From Bacteroidales bacterium (GTDB lineage: Bacteria > Bacteroidota > Bacteroidia > Bacteroidales > Bacteroidaceae), in assembly GCA_004552155.1 (NCBI GenBank), contig SFPF01000003.1:1-47782 (forward strand): a stretch of DNA of 47,782 nt, written 5' to 3'. The notes below the pieces were generated by a model, which searched no databases, was not told the origin of the DNA, and saw only the letters and a program-made list of their open reading frames with translations. The position numbers and the translations under genes are program-made. Shown here one piece after another: positions 27,101 through 38,002 of this stretch; within the stretch, counting starts at the first letter, position 1; every line of letters begins with the position of its first letter.

Positions 27101-30100
27101 CAGACAAACTTTGGTACAAAGGCCTCACCAACGAGACGGGTTACTACCGCATCAGCGGTCTGCCTGTCCAAGGCGAAACCACATACACCCTAACGCCACA
27201 GTCGGCCACGGGGCAGAAGTTCTCGCCCGACGGCGGCATCAGCGTCACCTTCGATGGTACGAACTACGAGAAGAACAACTACAACTTCGACCTCACCTCT
27301 TATTATATGTTGAGCGGTACGGTGCTCTACGAAGGTTCGAGCATTCCCGTGCGCCATGCCAGCTTCCTCATCAACGGAAGCGAATTGCAGCGCAACGGCA
27401 AGGCCGTTACCACCAACGAACAGGGCGAGTTTGAGTTTTACGTGCCGCGCGGCGTAAACACCGTGCAGGTCGTTAAGGAAGGGCACACCTTTATGAACAA
27501 CGGTTACCTGCTCGACGAGGAGGGTGACAAATACTACAACTTCGAGCGTCCCGTCTATGAGGTGCGCTTCTGGGACGAGACCAAGGTGAAACTCATGGGG
27601 CGCATGGTGGGCGGCATGACCGAAGGCGGCAAGCCCCTCGGCCGCTCCCTCTCGACCAACAACCTCGGCGACAGCCTGCGCCTCGTGCTTCAGCTCGAGG
27701 GCGACAACACCTCTTGGATTGTGAAAGACCAACTGGACGACGAGGTGCGCACGCGCCACAAGGAGTTCACCCACCTCAACGCGGCTTACAGCAACGCCGT
27801 GGACTATGAGCGCCACCGCATCATCATTCGCCCCAACGAGCAGACGGGCGAATACATCGCCGAACTCTATCCCGTGCAATACAAGGTGGTAGAGGCATCT
27901 GCCGAAGGCTACACCACGCTCTTCCAGGAGGGCAAGGTGGGCGAGACGCTCGACCTCACGGGCGCCCTCGAGCTGGTAGACTCCACGGCGACCTACGTGG
28001 TCGACAAAGACTCCCTGACCGACACCGTTAGCTACAACGCAATCTACGACCGCATCTATCGCAGCGAGTCAAAGATCACCTACAAGCAAATAAACTTCGA
28101 CAAACAGGGCTATTTCGGTATGCTGAAGTACGATGCCGCCAATATGGCTGGCAACAAAGCCACCGTGCCGCTCTATGATGCGAACGCCAAGACCTATACC
28201 TTCGGTTATCCCGTGTTCCAAGCCGGCGACTTCTATGCCTTTGAAGTTTCGGCGCACGAGGACTACTATTATAACAACGATGTTCTTGGCAAATACTCTT
28301 CCAGTCCGTTGGCAGGCACGAAAGTGAAGGTGCATAATGGTTTCTATGCAGAGAACAAAGATGTAACTGTAACACTGGACAGCCTCGGCAAGAGCAAGAT
28401 ACAGGTACCTGTCACCAATGTGACCTACACGCAAACGGGTACCGATGCCTTACGCAGTTTTTCCATTTCTGCAACGTTAGAAAACCGCACGATTGAGTCA
28501 GATGTGCTTCGTGCCTATGTACTGGGTGGCAAGCAGAAGCCCGGCGGTAAGATCATTACCAGCGAGCCTAATGCCTGCCTGTTGGATATTTTGCGCGATC
28601 CTCCCGGTTCGGGTAGTAAATCAACTTTAAAGCAAGGTGCCTCTTATAGTTATTCCTACAAGTATAATTTAGATATAAAAGCTGGAATAAAAGTTGGCCT
28701 TACTTCCGGAGGGGGATTTAACAAATTTTCCGGTGTGACTGCCGCACCAGTTGTATACGGCGATTATTACAATACCAATAAATCAGCTGGTTATAACCTT
28801 GATCTCATTTCGGGCTATCATGTAGACAAGAACACTACGCTTAAGATATCAACCTCTACCGATATCTCCACCAGCAGTTCGCAAGCTATGGTCGGTAAAG
28901 ACGCTGACGTATATATCGGCGCAATGCAGGCTATGGTTATTACGCCGATGTTGAGCGTCCGTGCTATCGACGACAAGATGTATCAGCAGATGCGCGGTAG
29001 CGAATTGGGCAAAACCCTGAAAGTGATAAGTTCTTCCGTTGCAGAGAATGGTAACAAATACTATTTGGTGAGCGATGAGAGCTACAATGTGGGGAACGAC
29101 ATTACCACAGATTTCGTCTATACGGGCTATTATATTGAAAAGACCTTGATTCCCAACTTGGTTGCGCAGCGTGACCAACTGCTCTTCACTGGCACTCACG
29201 CAGAAGCCAAGCAAATGGCAGAGAAACTGAAAGCACCAGTATATTGGAGTTGCAAGCCCGTTGGAGATAAAGATTTCGGCAGTCTTAACTCAATAGTTGT
29301 AGCTGGTGAAGACTCCATTCTGACTTACAACACCACTTGCGACACCGTGAGCTATATGATTATCGAACCAGATAATTATCAGTCAGAGACGCGTTATGAC
29401 AAGGTGTACAATATCAATAAAAGCATCATGACTTGGATTGGTTTCCTTGCTCAGAACGAAATGGAGAAAGTCTGTGTATCCGAGAAAATCAACACTATTT
29501 CGTTTAGCGGCGAAGCGCCGATCAGTTATTCTGAAACCTACCAAGGCGATGTCAATACCTCGAGGTATGTCATCACGCCAACGGCCCTGAAAGCGGAATT
29601 GCCTTCTTTGAGCGGTTTAGGGTTCATTAGCAAATGGATGAAGAAATTTGACAAACGGAGTTCTGCTTGGAAGGATATAACGAAAGGCTTTGAACTGGAA
29701 TTTTTCGGATACAAACTGAGTCTGAGTCTCATCCCGGTATTAGAGATGAATTGCGGCAATCCTTCAAACGGCTCTTACACTACATCGCGCAGCCGCACAA
29801 TCAGCTATACCCTAAGTGCCAACCGCCGTAGCAATCTGACGGTGGACGTGTACCGCACTGTCGAGGAGCACGATACACTCGCTTCCTATATTACAAATGG
29901 TTGGGCGGCGGAGACCGACGAGTATGACCGCTATATGCAGGATATACACGATGAGGTCGACAACGGAGGTGCTGCCTCGTTTTACGATAAAAATGCGCGA
30001 TATTATTCCGGCATTGTGTTCCGCACGGTAGGCGGTGCTACCTGCTGCCCCTATGAAGATGAGTACAAGCCTAAGTATTATAACAGCAGTACAGTGATAA

Positions 30101-33100
30101 ATGCAAAGACGAAGCAGGTAGAGAAACCCGTAATCCACGTGGAGCAACGCAGCGTGAGCAATGTGCCTATCGACAAGCCCGCCATCTTCAACCTGCGCTT
30201 TACCAACGAGGCGGAAGTGCCCGACCCGAACCAAGTGGGCTTCAACCTCTATCTCTCCAACAACCCCAAGGGTGCGAAAGTGCTGATTGACGGCGAAGCT
30301 ATTACTGATGGCTATCCCATGGTGATACCTGCCGGACAGGCTTCCTACCGCACGCTTGAAGTTTGGGCAGGGCAGGACTTTGACTACGACGACCTCACAC
30401 TGCAAGTAATATCGGGCTGCGATCCCACGGTGAACAGCAAGGCCACCATCTCCGCACACTTTGTGCCTTCGGCGGGCGAAATCAATATCACCACGCCAGA
30501 GAACAAGTGGGTGATGAACACCGAGTCGCCGCAGGAAGACGGACGCTATTACCTGCCCGTGCGCATTGACAAGTATAACGTCAACCAGCGCGGTTTCGAC
30601 CACATCGAACTGCAATACAAACTCACCAACAAGCCCGAGAAGGACTGGGTGAACATTTGCAGCTACTACGCCGACTCCACGCTCTACGCCGCTGCCGGCG
30701 GCACGAAGGAGATGCTCGGCACGAACGGCTACATCAGCGCGCGCTTCTTCGGCGAGACCGATCCCACGGAGCAGCTCTACGACCTCCGCGCCGTGACCTA
30801 CTGCCGCTACGGCACGGGCTTCGTCACCTCGTCCACGCCTGTCCTCTCGGGTGTGAAGGATACGCGCCGCCCCGCACCCTTCGGTAACACGCAGCCCGCC
30901 AACGGCGTGCTTACGGCAACCGACGACATCAAGATTATATTCAGCGAAGACATCGCCGGCAACTATCTGAGCAAGGTGAACAACTTCGACGTGACGGGCT
31001 ATCTCAACAGCAGCGAAATCACGCAGAGCACCTCGCTCCACTTCGACGGCAGCACCTACGCCGCTACCAACGTGAAGCGCAACCTCTCCAACAAGGACTT
31101 CACCATCGAGCTGCTGGCCTATCCCGAGGCTACGCACCGCGACATGACGCTCTTCAGCCACACGGGCGATGACGGGCACTTCGCACTGCGCCTCACCGGC
31201 GACAACCGCCTGCAAGCCATTGTTTTGGGCAAAGACACCGCCATCGTCACCTCCAATGAGCAACTGCTCTTCAAGGGCTTCACGCAGCTGGCCGCCACCT
31301 ACGATGCCGGCACGCACCGCCTCAAGCTCTACCAAGGCAACAAGCAGCTTGCCGCCAACCTCGACACCATTCCCGACTACAAGCAGACGGGTCGCCTGTG
31401 CTTCGGCGCGGCCGACCCGACGGGCAAGGAAATGGGCGATGCCTATGTGGGCAATATGCTCGAAGCACGCCTTTGGAACAAGGTGCTCGGTCCGGCAGAG
31501 CTGAACCAGATGAGCTTCAAGCGCCTCAGCGGCTACGAAGCCGGACTGGTGGACTGCTATCCGATGAACGAAGGCACGGGCACCACGCTCCACGACAAGG
31601 GTCAAGGAGCAACGGCTCTGCTCACTCGACGAGCGGTATTTCAGCCGCACCGCCACGCAGGACTACACCCTCTCCTTCTGGTTCAAGACCGCCAGCCGCG
31701 ACACGATGGCACTCCTCTGCAACGGCCGCGCGGACAGCACCGATACCGACGCGGAGAATAAGTTCTACATCGGTCTCGAAAACGGCCGGCCCGTTTACCG
31801 CTCCGGCAAGCGAGAGGCACGCATCGACCGCAATTACAGTGACGGACAGTGGCACCACTACGCCCTCACCGTGAACCGTCCGCGCAACCTCGTGAATATC
31901 TTCGTGGACAACGCCCTAATGACCACCTTCGCAGTCGACTCGCTCGGCGGCTTCAGTTCGCCGCGCACCTACATCGGTGCCTGCCACACCCTCACCGAAG
32001 CAGAGGAGGGCGGCTTCACCGACAACGTGACCGACCGCTTCGAGGGCAACGTCGACGACGTGATGCTGTGGTCGGCTGCCCTGCCGCCCACGGTGATCAG
32101 CGACATCTACAACGTGAACCCCAACGGCGACGAAATGGCACTCGTGGCATGGCTGCCGTTCAGCCGCAGCGAAAAGCAGATGGACAATACTTATAAACTT
32201 ACCTTCACGCCGCTCAGTGCCAAGCGCTACAAGGACCCCTTCGGCAACTACACCAGCCGCGTGGACACGCTCATCATCGGCGATGTCTCCATGCTGGCCG
32301 ACAAAAAGGACTTCGCGCCGATGCGCGACCTCGGACTGAAAGAGAACGTGAAGTTCAGTTACGCCGCCAAGAACGACCAGCTCATCGTGAACCTCGACGT
32401 GCCCGACAAGGAAATCGAAGGCACCACGGTCTACGTGACCGTGAAGGACGTGACCGACCTCAACGGCAACGAAATGGCCAGTCCCGTGATGATGTGGGTG
32501 TATGTGAACCGCAACGACCTGAAATGGGAGAACAACCAAATCAAGCAGGAGTTCGACTACGAATGGAAGGAATACATGCAGTTCACCACCACTATCCACA
32601 ACAAGGGCGGCAAGCGCCGTCACTACACCATCGAGGGTATGCCCGACTGGCTCACCGTGACCCCGATTGAGGGCAACGTAACCGCGCTCGGCTCGCAAGA
32701 CATTTCGTTCTCTATCAACCAGAGCATCAACCCCGGCACCTACGACGAGGTGATCTATCTCGTGAACGACAACGGCGTGGCAGAGCCGCTCACCCTCACC
32801 ATCAAGGTGAACCCTATCCGTCCCGACTGGTCGGTTAATATGGACAAAAGCGAAAATTCCATGAGCATTTGCGGGCAAATCCGCATCAACGGCAAAATCT
32901 CTACCGACCCCGACGATATGGTGGGCGTGTTCTGCGGAAAGGAATGTATCGGCGTGGCCCACAACTCTGTGGACAACGTGACAGGCGACAGCCACGTGTT
33001 CCTCACTGTCTACGGCACGTCAGGAACGGCAGAAAACCTTACCTTCTACATTTGGGACTCGGGCACGGGTGCTATCTATCAGGCCATGCTCACCGAGGAC

Positions 33101-34358
33101 GGCAAGCCCGGCACGGTGTTTAAGTTTGCCGCCAACGCCCTCCACGGCACACTGCAAAATCCCCTTATCATCGAGGGCGGCGACATCTTGCAGCAGAGCA
33201 TACAGCTGCACGCGGGCTGCAACTGGGTATCCTTCGCCGTGAAGAGCCCATCCAAGACCAAGAGCTACACCTTAGGCGACGTTATTAAACTCCTCCTGCC
33301 GAAACACCGTATTGGATTTCAATATAGGCAAGGCTGTCACTTGCATAAAGGGTGATAGAGTTACATACAAAGAAGAAGAAGATCTAAAGATCCCCGTGGA
33401 CAACAAGCACCTCTTCAAAATAAAGGTGAGAACGCCGCAAACTATGCGCATCTCGGGCCTCTTGCTGCAACAGACCGACGAATGTACCATCAACCTGCTG
33501 CCCGGTTGGAACGGCATCGGCTTCACGCCCATTGTCAACCTGCCCATTAGCGAGGCACTCGCCGACTACTACGACGAAGCCGCCGACGGCGACATTATTA
33601 AGTCGCAAAACGAGTTTGCCATCTTCTCCGACGATGGCGCAGGACACCGCCTTTGGCGCGGCAACCTCTCCTACCTCAAAGCCGGCGAGGGCTACATGAT
33701 GAAGCGCACCGCAGCCACGCCTGCCTCATTCACCTATCCCGTGCTGCAAACCAACGGTTCGTATGCCCTCGCCTCGCCGCAGCAGATGCGCGGCACGGAG
33801 ACCGGCGAAACGTTCCGCAACCCCTATGCAAGCAGCATGACAATGGTGGCACAGGTGACGGGCATCGATCTTGAACCGGGCGACCGCCTCGCCGCCTACG
33901 CGGGCAACGAACTGCGCGGCATCGCTACTGCCGCCCCCGACGGACGCTTCTACCTCAGCATCGGCGGCGACATGGCCGAAGCCCTGCGCATGGAACTGCT
34001 GCGCGGCGAGACCACCGTGGCACAGACCGCCAGCCCCGTGGGCTATACGGTCAACGCCGTAAGCGGCACGTACTTAGCGCCCACGCAAATCAACTTCGCC
34101 TCCGCAGCGGGCTGCAAGGCAGGACCTAACCCCTTCGACAAGTTCATCGACTTCTCGGCAGCCGCACCCGCAGGCACGGAGGTGACCTTCGCCGTCTATA
34201 GCCTCGGCGGCACGCTCGTGCACCGCTATCAGGCCACGGCCGATGCTCCGCTCACAAACTACCGCTGGATGGGTGCCGCCGCACTGGCCGAGGGCGTTTA
34301 TATCGCAACGATTACGTATAACGGCGAAAGCCATTCATTCAAACTTATCAAACAATGA
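24118..34358 (+). pseudogene. Giant LamG-domain surface protein (about 3,400 residues), frame broken near 31.61 and 33.29 kb
   Basis: Signal peptide ISLFLWLLCLPLATFAE. A LamG/concanavalin-like domain lies at about residues 725-930 (QSFTVQMWVKPQDI to YDDVRLWNRALS). Carboxypeptidase-regulatory-like folds follow near 1060-1180, then long beta regions, a second LamG at about 2300-2500 (NKDFTIELLAYPEA), a third LamG after 31.65 kb (YTLSFWFKTASRD to DVMLWSAALPP), and an Ig-like domain (IEGMPDWLTVTPIEG). It ends in a T9SS-like sorting domain (GPNPFDKFIDFS to EGVYIATITYNGESHSFKL). Frame 1 holds to about 31,610; a second frame runs to about 33,290; a third to the stop. The breaks lose unknown short segments. 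Probably a glycan- or host-binding adhesin; enzyme motifs are not visible. The stop overlaps the next ATG by four bases. Confidence 0.78.
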
Positions 34359-35221
34359 ACACTTCGCATAAGACTCGTGTACTCGTTTACTCGTCTACTC
34401 GTTTACTCGTGTACTCGTCTACTCGTTTACTAATAAAACCCCTCTATTATTCCCTGCTGCTTGCCTTGCCGCTCTTTGCGGCAACGGCATGCGGATCGGA
34501 CGACCCCGAAACGCCCGCCACGGCCGAAACGCCGCAAACGCCTACGACTGGCGGATTGACCGAAAGCGCGCAAGCCGCAGCACCCCGCTGGACGGTGCAG
34601 TGGCAGGGCACGGACGAGCGCCCCGCTTGGCAAACTCCCGACATGACTGCCTATGAGTGCAGCATGATGGGGTTGGTGACGCTCTGCCCCGCCCTGATGC
34701 CCACAGCCTCGGAGGACGACATGATTGCCGCCTTCGTGGGCAACGAGTGCCGGGGCGTGTGCAACCTTTCTCTCTACAAGGAGGACGGTGCAGAGAAGCA
34801 GGAGTGCTTCGGCTTTCTGTTCCTGCGCGGCAATACGGGCGATGCTGCCGTCAGCCTGAAATACTACTCCGCCCGTCTGAAGCGCGTGTTCACAGTGAAT
34901 AATTGCTTTGAAATGATAGCCGACGGCGACTTCGGGTTCAACGAAGACCTCGTGCCGGCTTTCGACGAGGGCGGTCCCTACGCCTGTGCCGAGACCATCG
35001 GCCCCGGCGACGGCGACGAACTGGCGGTGATGTGCGGCAGCGAGTGCCGGGGCACGGTGGCAAGCCTTGCCGACGGCCTCTATCGCCTCAAAGTCTACGC
35101 CCACACGGAGGACGAGCCCCTCACCCTCGCCTACTACTCCGCTGCGCAGGGCAAGGTGTACCGCACCACCCAGCCCCTCACCCTCAAAGCCGCCAGAGGT
35201 ACCACGCTGTATCTAAGGTAG
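34355..35221 (+). CDS. Lipoprotein sharing a GNECRG motif with the giant protein
   Basis: A 288-residue protein. The signal is LYYSLLLALPLFAATACGSDDP with lipobox ATAC. The only upstream ATG (34355) overlaps the giant gene's stop and makes the first 26 residues (VLVYSSTRLLVYSSTRLL) translated 8-bp minisatellite. The native start codon may have been lost between the array and the signal. The mature part repeats DDMIAAFVGNECRGVCNL and later DELAVMCGSECRGTVASL. The giant protein has the same module (DDMVGVFCGKECIGVAHN; GDRLAAYAGNELRGIATA). This shared module and the overlap argue for one functional unit, perhaps assembly or anchoring on the surface. Function unknown. Confidence 0.7.
   Translation: MNTSHKTRVLVYSSTRLLVYSSTRLLIKPLYYSLLLALPLFAATACGSDDPETPATAETPQTPTTGGLTESAQAAAPRWTVQWQGTDERPAWQTPDMTAYECSMMGLVTLCPALMPTASEDDMIAAFVGNECRGVCNLSLYKEDGAEKQECFGFLFLRGNTGDAAVSLKYYSARLKRVFTVNNCFEMIADGDFGFNEDLVPAFDEGGPYACAETIGPGDGDELAVMCGSECRGTVASLADGLYRLKVYAHTEDEPLTLAYYSAAQGKVYRTTQPLTLKAARGTTLYLR
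34372..34434 (+). repeat. 8-bp minisatellite inside a coding start region
   Basis: About eight units of NTACTCGT (N = G, T or C), ending TTACTAAT. Eight is not a multiple of three, so unit gain or loss would shift the frame of the lipoprotein. Confidence 0.85.
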
Positions 35222-35238
35222 GAGGCGTATAACCTTAG

Positions 35239-35626
35239 ATAAAAACCGATAAAAACAACTTGCTGACGGTGAAGCCCTACCGGGTGCGCCGCTGTGCTTA
35301 ATGACGAGTTCGTGAGCCTATGGCTCACGCTCGCCCTTAATCACTTCGGCTACGGCCGTTAAAAACGGCCGCTTCACCATCAGCAAGGTAAAAACCATAA
35401 AAAACCATGAAACGGTACCAAGATGAAGCTGCAACCTCATTGAACTTTAATGAAGGTGTGTTTTTTCTGGTTTTTACCTTGTTCAGTGTGAAGCGGGCGG
35501 GAACCGACCGCAGCCTTAACGCAGAAAGGACGAGGCGAAAGCTCTGCTTTCAGACTCGGAATTTCTGAGATAAGGCGATGCCTATGGGCTTCACACTGAA
35601 CAAGCGGTTTTATTTGGTTTTTATCC
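35239..35626. mobile_element. Composite structured element 1: two inverted modules
   Basis: Module A at 35259-35387 (129 nt, reads on the minus strand) and module B at 35478-35604 (127 nt, plus strand). Each is closed by a long terminal stem: CTTGCTGACGGTGAAGC with its complement, and CTTGTTCAGTGTGAAGC with its complement. They face head to head across a 90-bp spacer whose ends are themselves inverted (GGTAAAAACCAKAAAAAAC). Outer ends carry imperfect inverted ATAAAAACC sequences. Between the lipoprotein stop and the next start (35222-35668) there is no gene. Confidence 0.8.
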
Positions 35627-35668
35627 AAAAAATCAGAGAAAACTCAATTTTTCACAAACTCATCTATC

Positions 35669-37267
35669 ATGTTCAAACATAATTTCTCACACAAATCATG
35701 GCTCGCCTTCTTGCCGGTACTGCTGATGTTCCTCGTAGCCTGCTCCGACGACACACCTGCACAGATGCAGACACCCACACCGCCGCCCGCACAGCAGGAA
35801 AAGAGCATCGTGCTTCTCTTTGAAAACGACGTGCATTGCAACGTATCGGGCTACGTCAAATTTGCCGGCTACCGCGATGCCATCGTTGCCGCCGACACCG
35901 CCTACGTGGCTTGCACTTCCAGCGGCGACTTCTCGCAAGGCAGTGTGGAAGGCACGCTCTCAAAGGGAGAGTATATCGTTGACCTCATGAACCTCGTGGG
36001 CTACGATGCCGTGGGACTGGGCAACCACGAGTTCGACTACGGCGCAGACCAGATGCTCAAACTCACCTCTATGCTCAAAGCACCCGTCACCTGCGCCAAC
36101 CTCATCGACCTGCGCACGGGCAAACTGGTGCACAGCCCCTACGTCATCAAGCAACTCGGCAACCGCAAGGTGGCGTTCATCGGCGTGCTCACGCCGTCGG
36201 CACAGCTCTCCAACTCCTACTCTTTCTCCGACCCCGTCAGCGGCAAGTTTATCTACGACTTACAGGACAGCGTCGTGGTGCTTTCCCACCTCGGCGAATC
36301 TAAGGAGAAGGACGTCGTGACGTACTCCATACCCCTTATCCAAAAGACCCACGGCATCGACGCCGTGTTCGACGGCCACCAGCACACCACCGAGCCCGGC
36401 GAATGGATCAACAACAGCGAGGGCAAACCCGTGCTGCGCCTCGAAACGGGCACAAAGATGAAAAACGTGGGCAAACTCGTCATTACTGCCAACGGCAAAC
36501 TGCAGCCTGAACTCGTGCCTACCGACAACATGAACTACACGAACGCCGCCGTTTCCGCAAAGGTGGACGAGATTGCCAAGGAAATGGACCACCGCGTGGG
36601 CAAGGTCATTGCACACACCGACTTCACCCTGCACGCCGACGGCGAGTACGGACCTGAAACCATACGCTGCATCGAGACCAACCTCGGCGACCTCTGCACC
36701 GACATACAGCGCGAAGTGGCGGGGGCGCAGATTTGCCTGATCAACGGCGGCGGCATTCGCACCAACATCGAAGCCGGCGACGTGACAGTCCGTAGCATCA
36801 TCAACGTGCTGCCCATGAGCAACTGGTTGTGCATCCTAAAAGCCACCGGTCAGCAGATCGTAGATGCGCTTGAGATCGGCTCCAAGACCTGCCCCGCCGT
36901 AAACGGCTCGTTCCTGCAATGCTCCGGCATCAAGTACACCGTAGACACGCGCATCGCAGATAGCCTCGAAGTGTCCCCCGACAACCTGCTCACCGTGACA
37001 GGCGAACGCCGTGTGAAGAACGTGCAGGTGTTGCAGGCCGACGGCACGTATGCCCCCATCGACCTCAACGCAAACTACACGCTCGCCACCAACTCCTTCG
37101 TGGGCTACGCCGGCGGCACAATCCGCGTGCTGCGTCCGGCAGAGCGCTTGGAGGACGGCGTGCGAACCGACACCGACATCACCATCGCCTACTTCTCGGA
37201 GCACTTCAAGAATGGCGTGCCCAGCATCTACCGCGAACCGCAAGGACGCATCACGGTGATTAAATAA
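35669..37267 (+). CDS. 5'-nucleotidase/metallophosphatase lipoprotein
   Basis: A 532-residue protein related to UshA. It starts with a lipoprotein signal (LAFLPVLLMFLVACSDD). The metallophosphatase N-domain shows FENDVHCNV, GDFSQGS, GNHEFDYG, VVLSHLGE and DGHQHT as metal ligands. The C-terminal substrate domain has LINGGGIRTN and LATNSFVGYAGG. It would release phosphate from nucleotides in the periplasm or at the surface. The stretch YDLQDSVVVLSHLGE looks about 20 residues shorter than in relatives as I remember them, which may be an in-frame loss of the kind seen elsewhere here; the active-site motifs are all present. The structured composite element 1 lies in its upstream region. Confidence 0.85.
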   Translation: MFKHNFSHKSWLAFLPVLLMFLVACSDDTPAQMQTPTPPPAQQEKSIVLLFENDVHCNVSGYVKFAGYRDAIVAADTAYVACTSSGDFSQGSVEGTLSKGEYIVDLMNLVGYDAVGLGNHEFDYGADQMLKLTSMLKAPVTCANLIDLRTGKLVHSPYVIKQLGNRKVAFIGVLTPSAQLSNSYSFSDPVSGKFIYDLQDSVVVLSHLGESKEKDVVTYSIPLIQKTHGIDAVFDGHQHTTEPGEWINNSEGKPVLRLETGTKMKNVGKLVITANGKLQPELVPTDNMNYTNAAVSAKVDEIAKEMDHRVGKVIAHTDFTLHADGEYGPETIRCIETNLGDLCTDIQREVAGAQICLINGGGIRTNIEAGDVTVRSIINVLPMSNWLCILKATGQQIVDALEIGSKTCPAVNGSFLQCSGIKYTVDTRIADSLEVSPDNLLTVTGERRVKNVQVLQADGTYAPIDLNANYTLATNSFVGYAGGTIRVLRPAERLEDGVRTDTDITIAYFSEHFKNGVPSIYREPQGRITVIK

Positions 37268-37891
37268 AAATCCACAGAAAAAAATAATCGGAAACCCCAA
37301 ATACTAGCCTTCGCCTGCGCCGTTCTTTGCTGCGGCGTAACCTCCTGCGGCGACGACGACGACGACAACAACGGCAATGGTAACGGCGGCACCAACCCGC
37401 CCGCAGCAACTACCAAGCAGTTCCAGTATGTTGCGTACACCTCTACCGACATGGTAGCCGCCGCCGATGTGGAAGTGACCTACACCGACCTTGCTACGGG
37501 CAAGGAAGTGACGCGCGTGCTCACCGGAGCGGACAACTCTTTTAACCAGACAACGGACTACTGGGGCAAAATCTGGACGAATATGCCCTCACATTTCAAT
37601 TTTGCAAAGACCTTCCGTTTTGCGTCACCTGTCTTCACCATCGCCAATGGCACAGCCTACAAGATGACCATGACGGTGAAGGAAAACAAAGCAAAGGTTG
37701 AAGCATATAAGAACAGCAACACAGAGTTCTACAAAACTTCCTTCCTCTCCGCCTATCTTGACAATTCGCCTGTAAACGATGCCATGGCGGTGGATTGTAT
37801 CGTTATAGATAAGATGGAAAAATTAGAACCCTATCTGCAAACCTTAATATACGGCAAAACCAAGACTTTGAGCGGTACCGCCTCCTGGTAA
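37268..37891 (+). pseudogene. Lipoprotein of unknown function, start codon missing
   Basis: An open frame runs from after a stop at 37265 with no ATG, GTG or TTG before the lipobox. The residues KNNRKPQILAFACAVLCCG lead into VTSCGDDDDDN, a clear lipoprotein signal with a Cys and Asp tract. The mature region is about 180 residues (VEVTYTDLATGKEVTRVL; YLDNSPVNDAMAVDCIVI) and matches no family I know. An ATG expected just before KNN is absent in an A-rich stretch, consistent with a collapsed A-run. Only the internal ATG 37451 is available, and it would lose the signal. It follows the nucleotidase directly. Confidence 0.6.
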
Positions 37892-37927
37892 CTGCCACTT
37901 ATTCTTACAAACAGGTTTCCGTTTTTA

Positions 37928-37960
37928 GGAGGCTGCGCCAGTGTTGGCGCAGCCTCCATT
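37928..37960 (+). terminator. Strong hairpin after the lipoprotein gene
   Basis: GGAGGCTGCGCCA (37928-37940) pairs perfectly with 37945-37957. The T tract after it is weak (ATTGCTTTA), but position and strength fit a terminator. Confidence 0.65.
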
Positions 37961-37988
37961 GCTTTATAGCCAATCCCTGCTAACTTTG
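37959..37988 (+). promoter_or_regulatory. Consensus promoter reading into non-coding DNA
   Basis: TTG at 37959-37961, 19 bases, TAACTTTG at 37981-37988. Transcription would begin near 37995 and run into the composite repeat at 38.0-38.6 kb, where no gene lies on the plus strand. Confidence 0.6.
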
Positions 37989-38002
37989 CCCAAATAAACA
38001 TT

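Noticed and set aside
29812..31656. A 614-codon minus-strand frame over the giant gene
   Set aside because: No signal, no family and low-complexity composition; the plus strand carries LamG domains.
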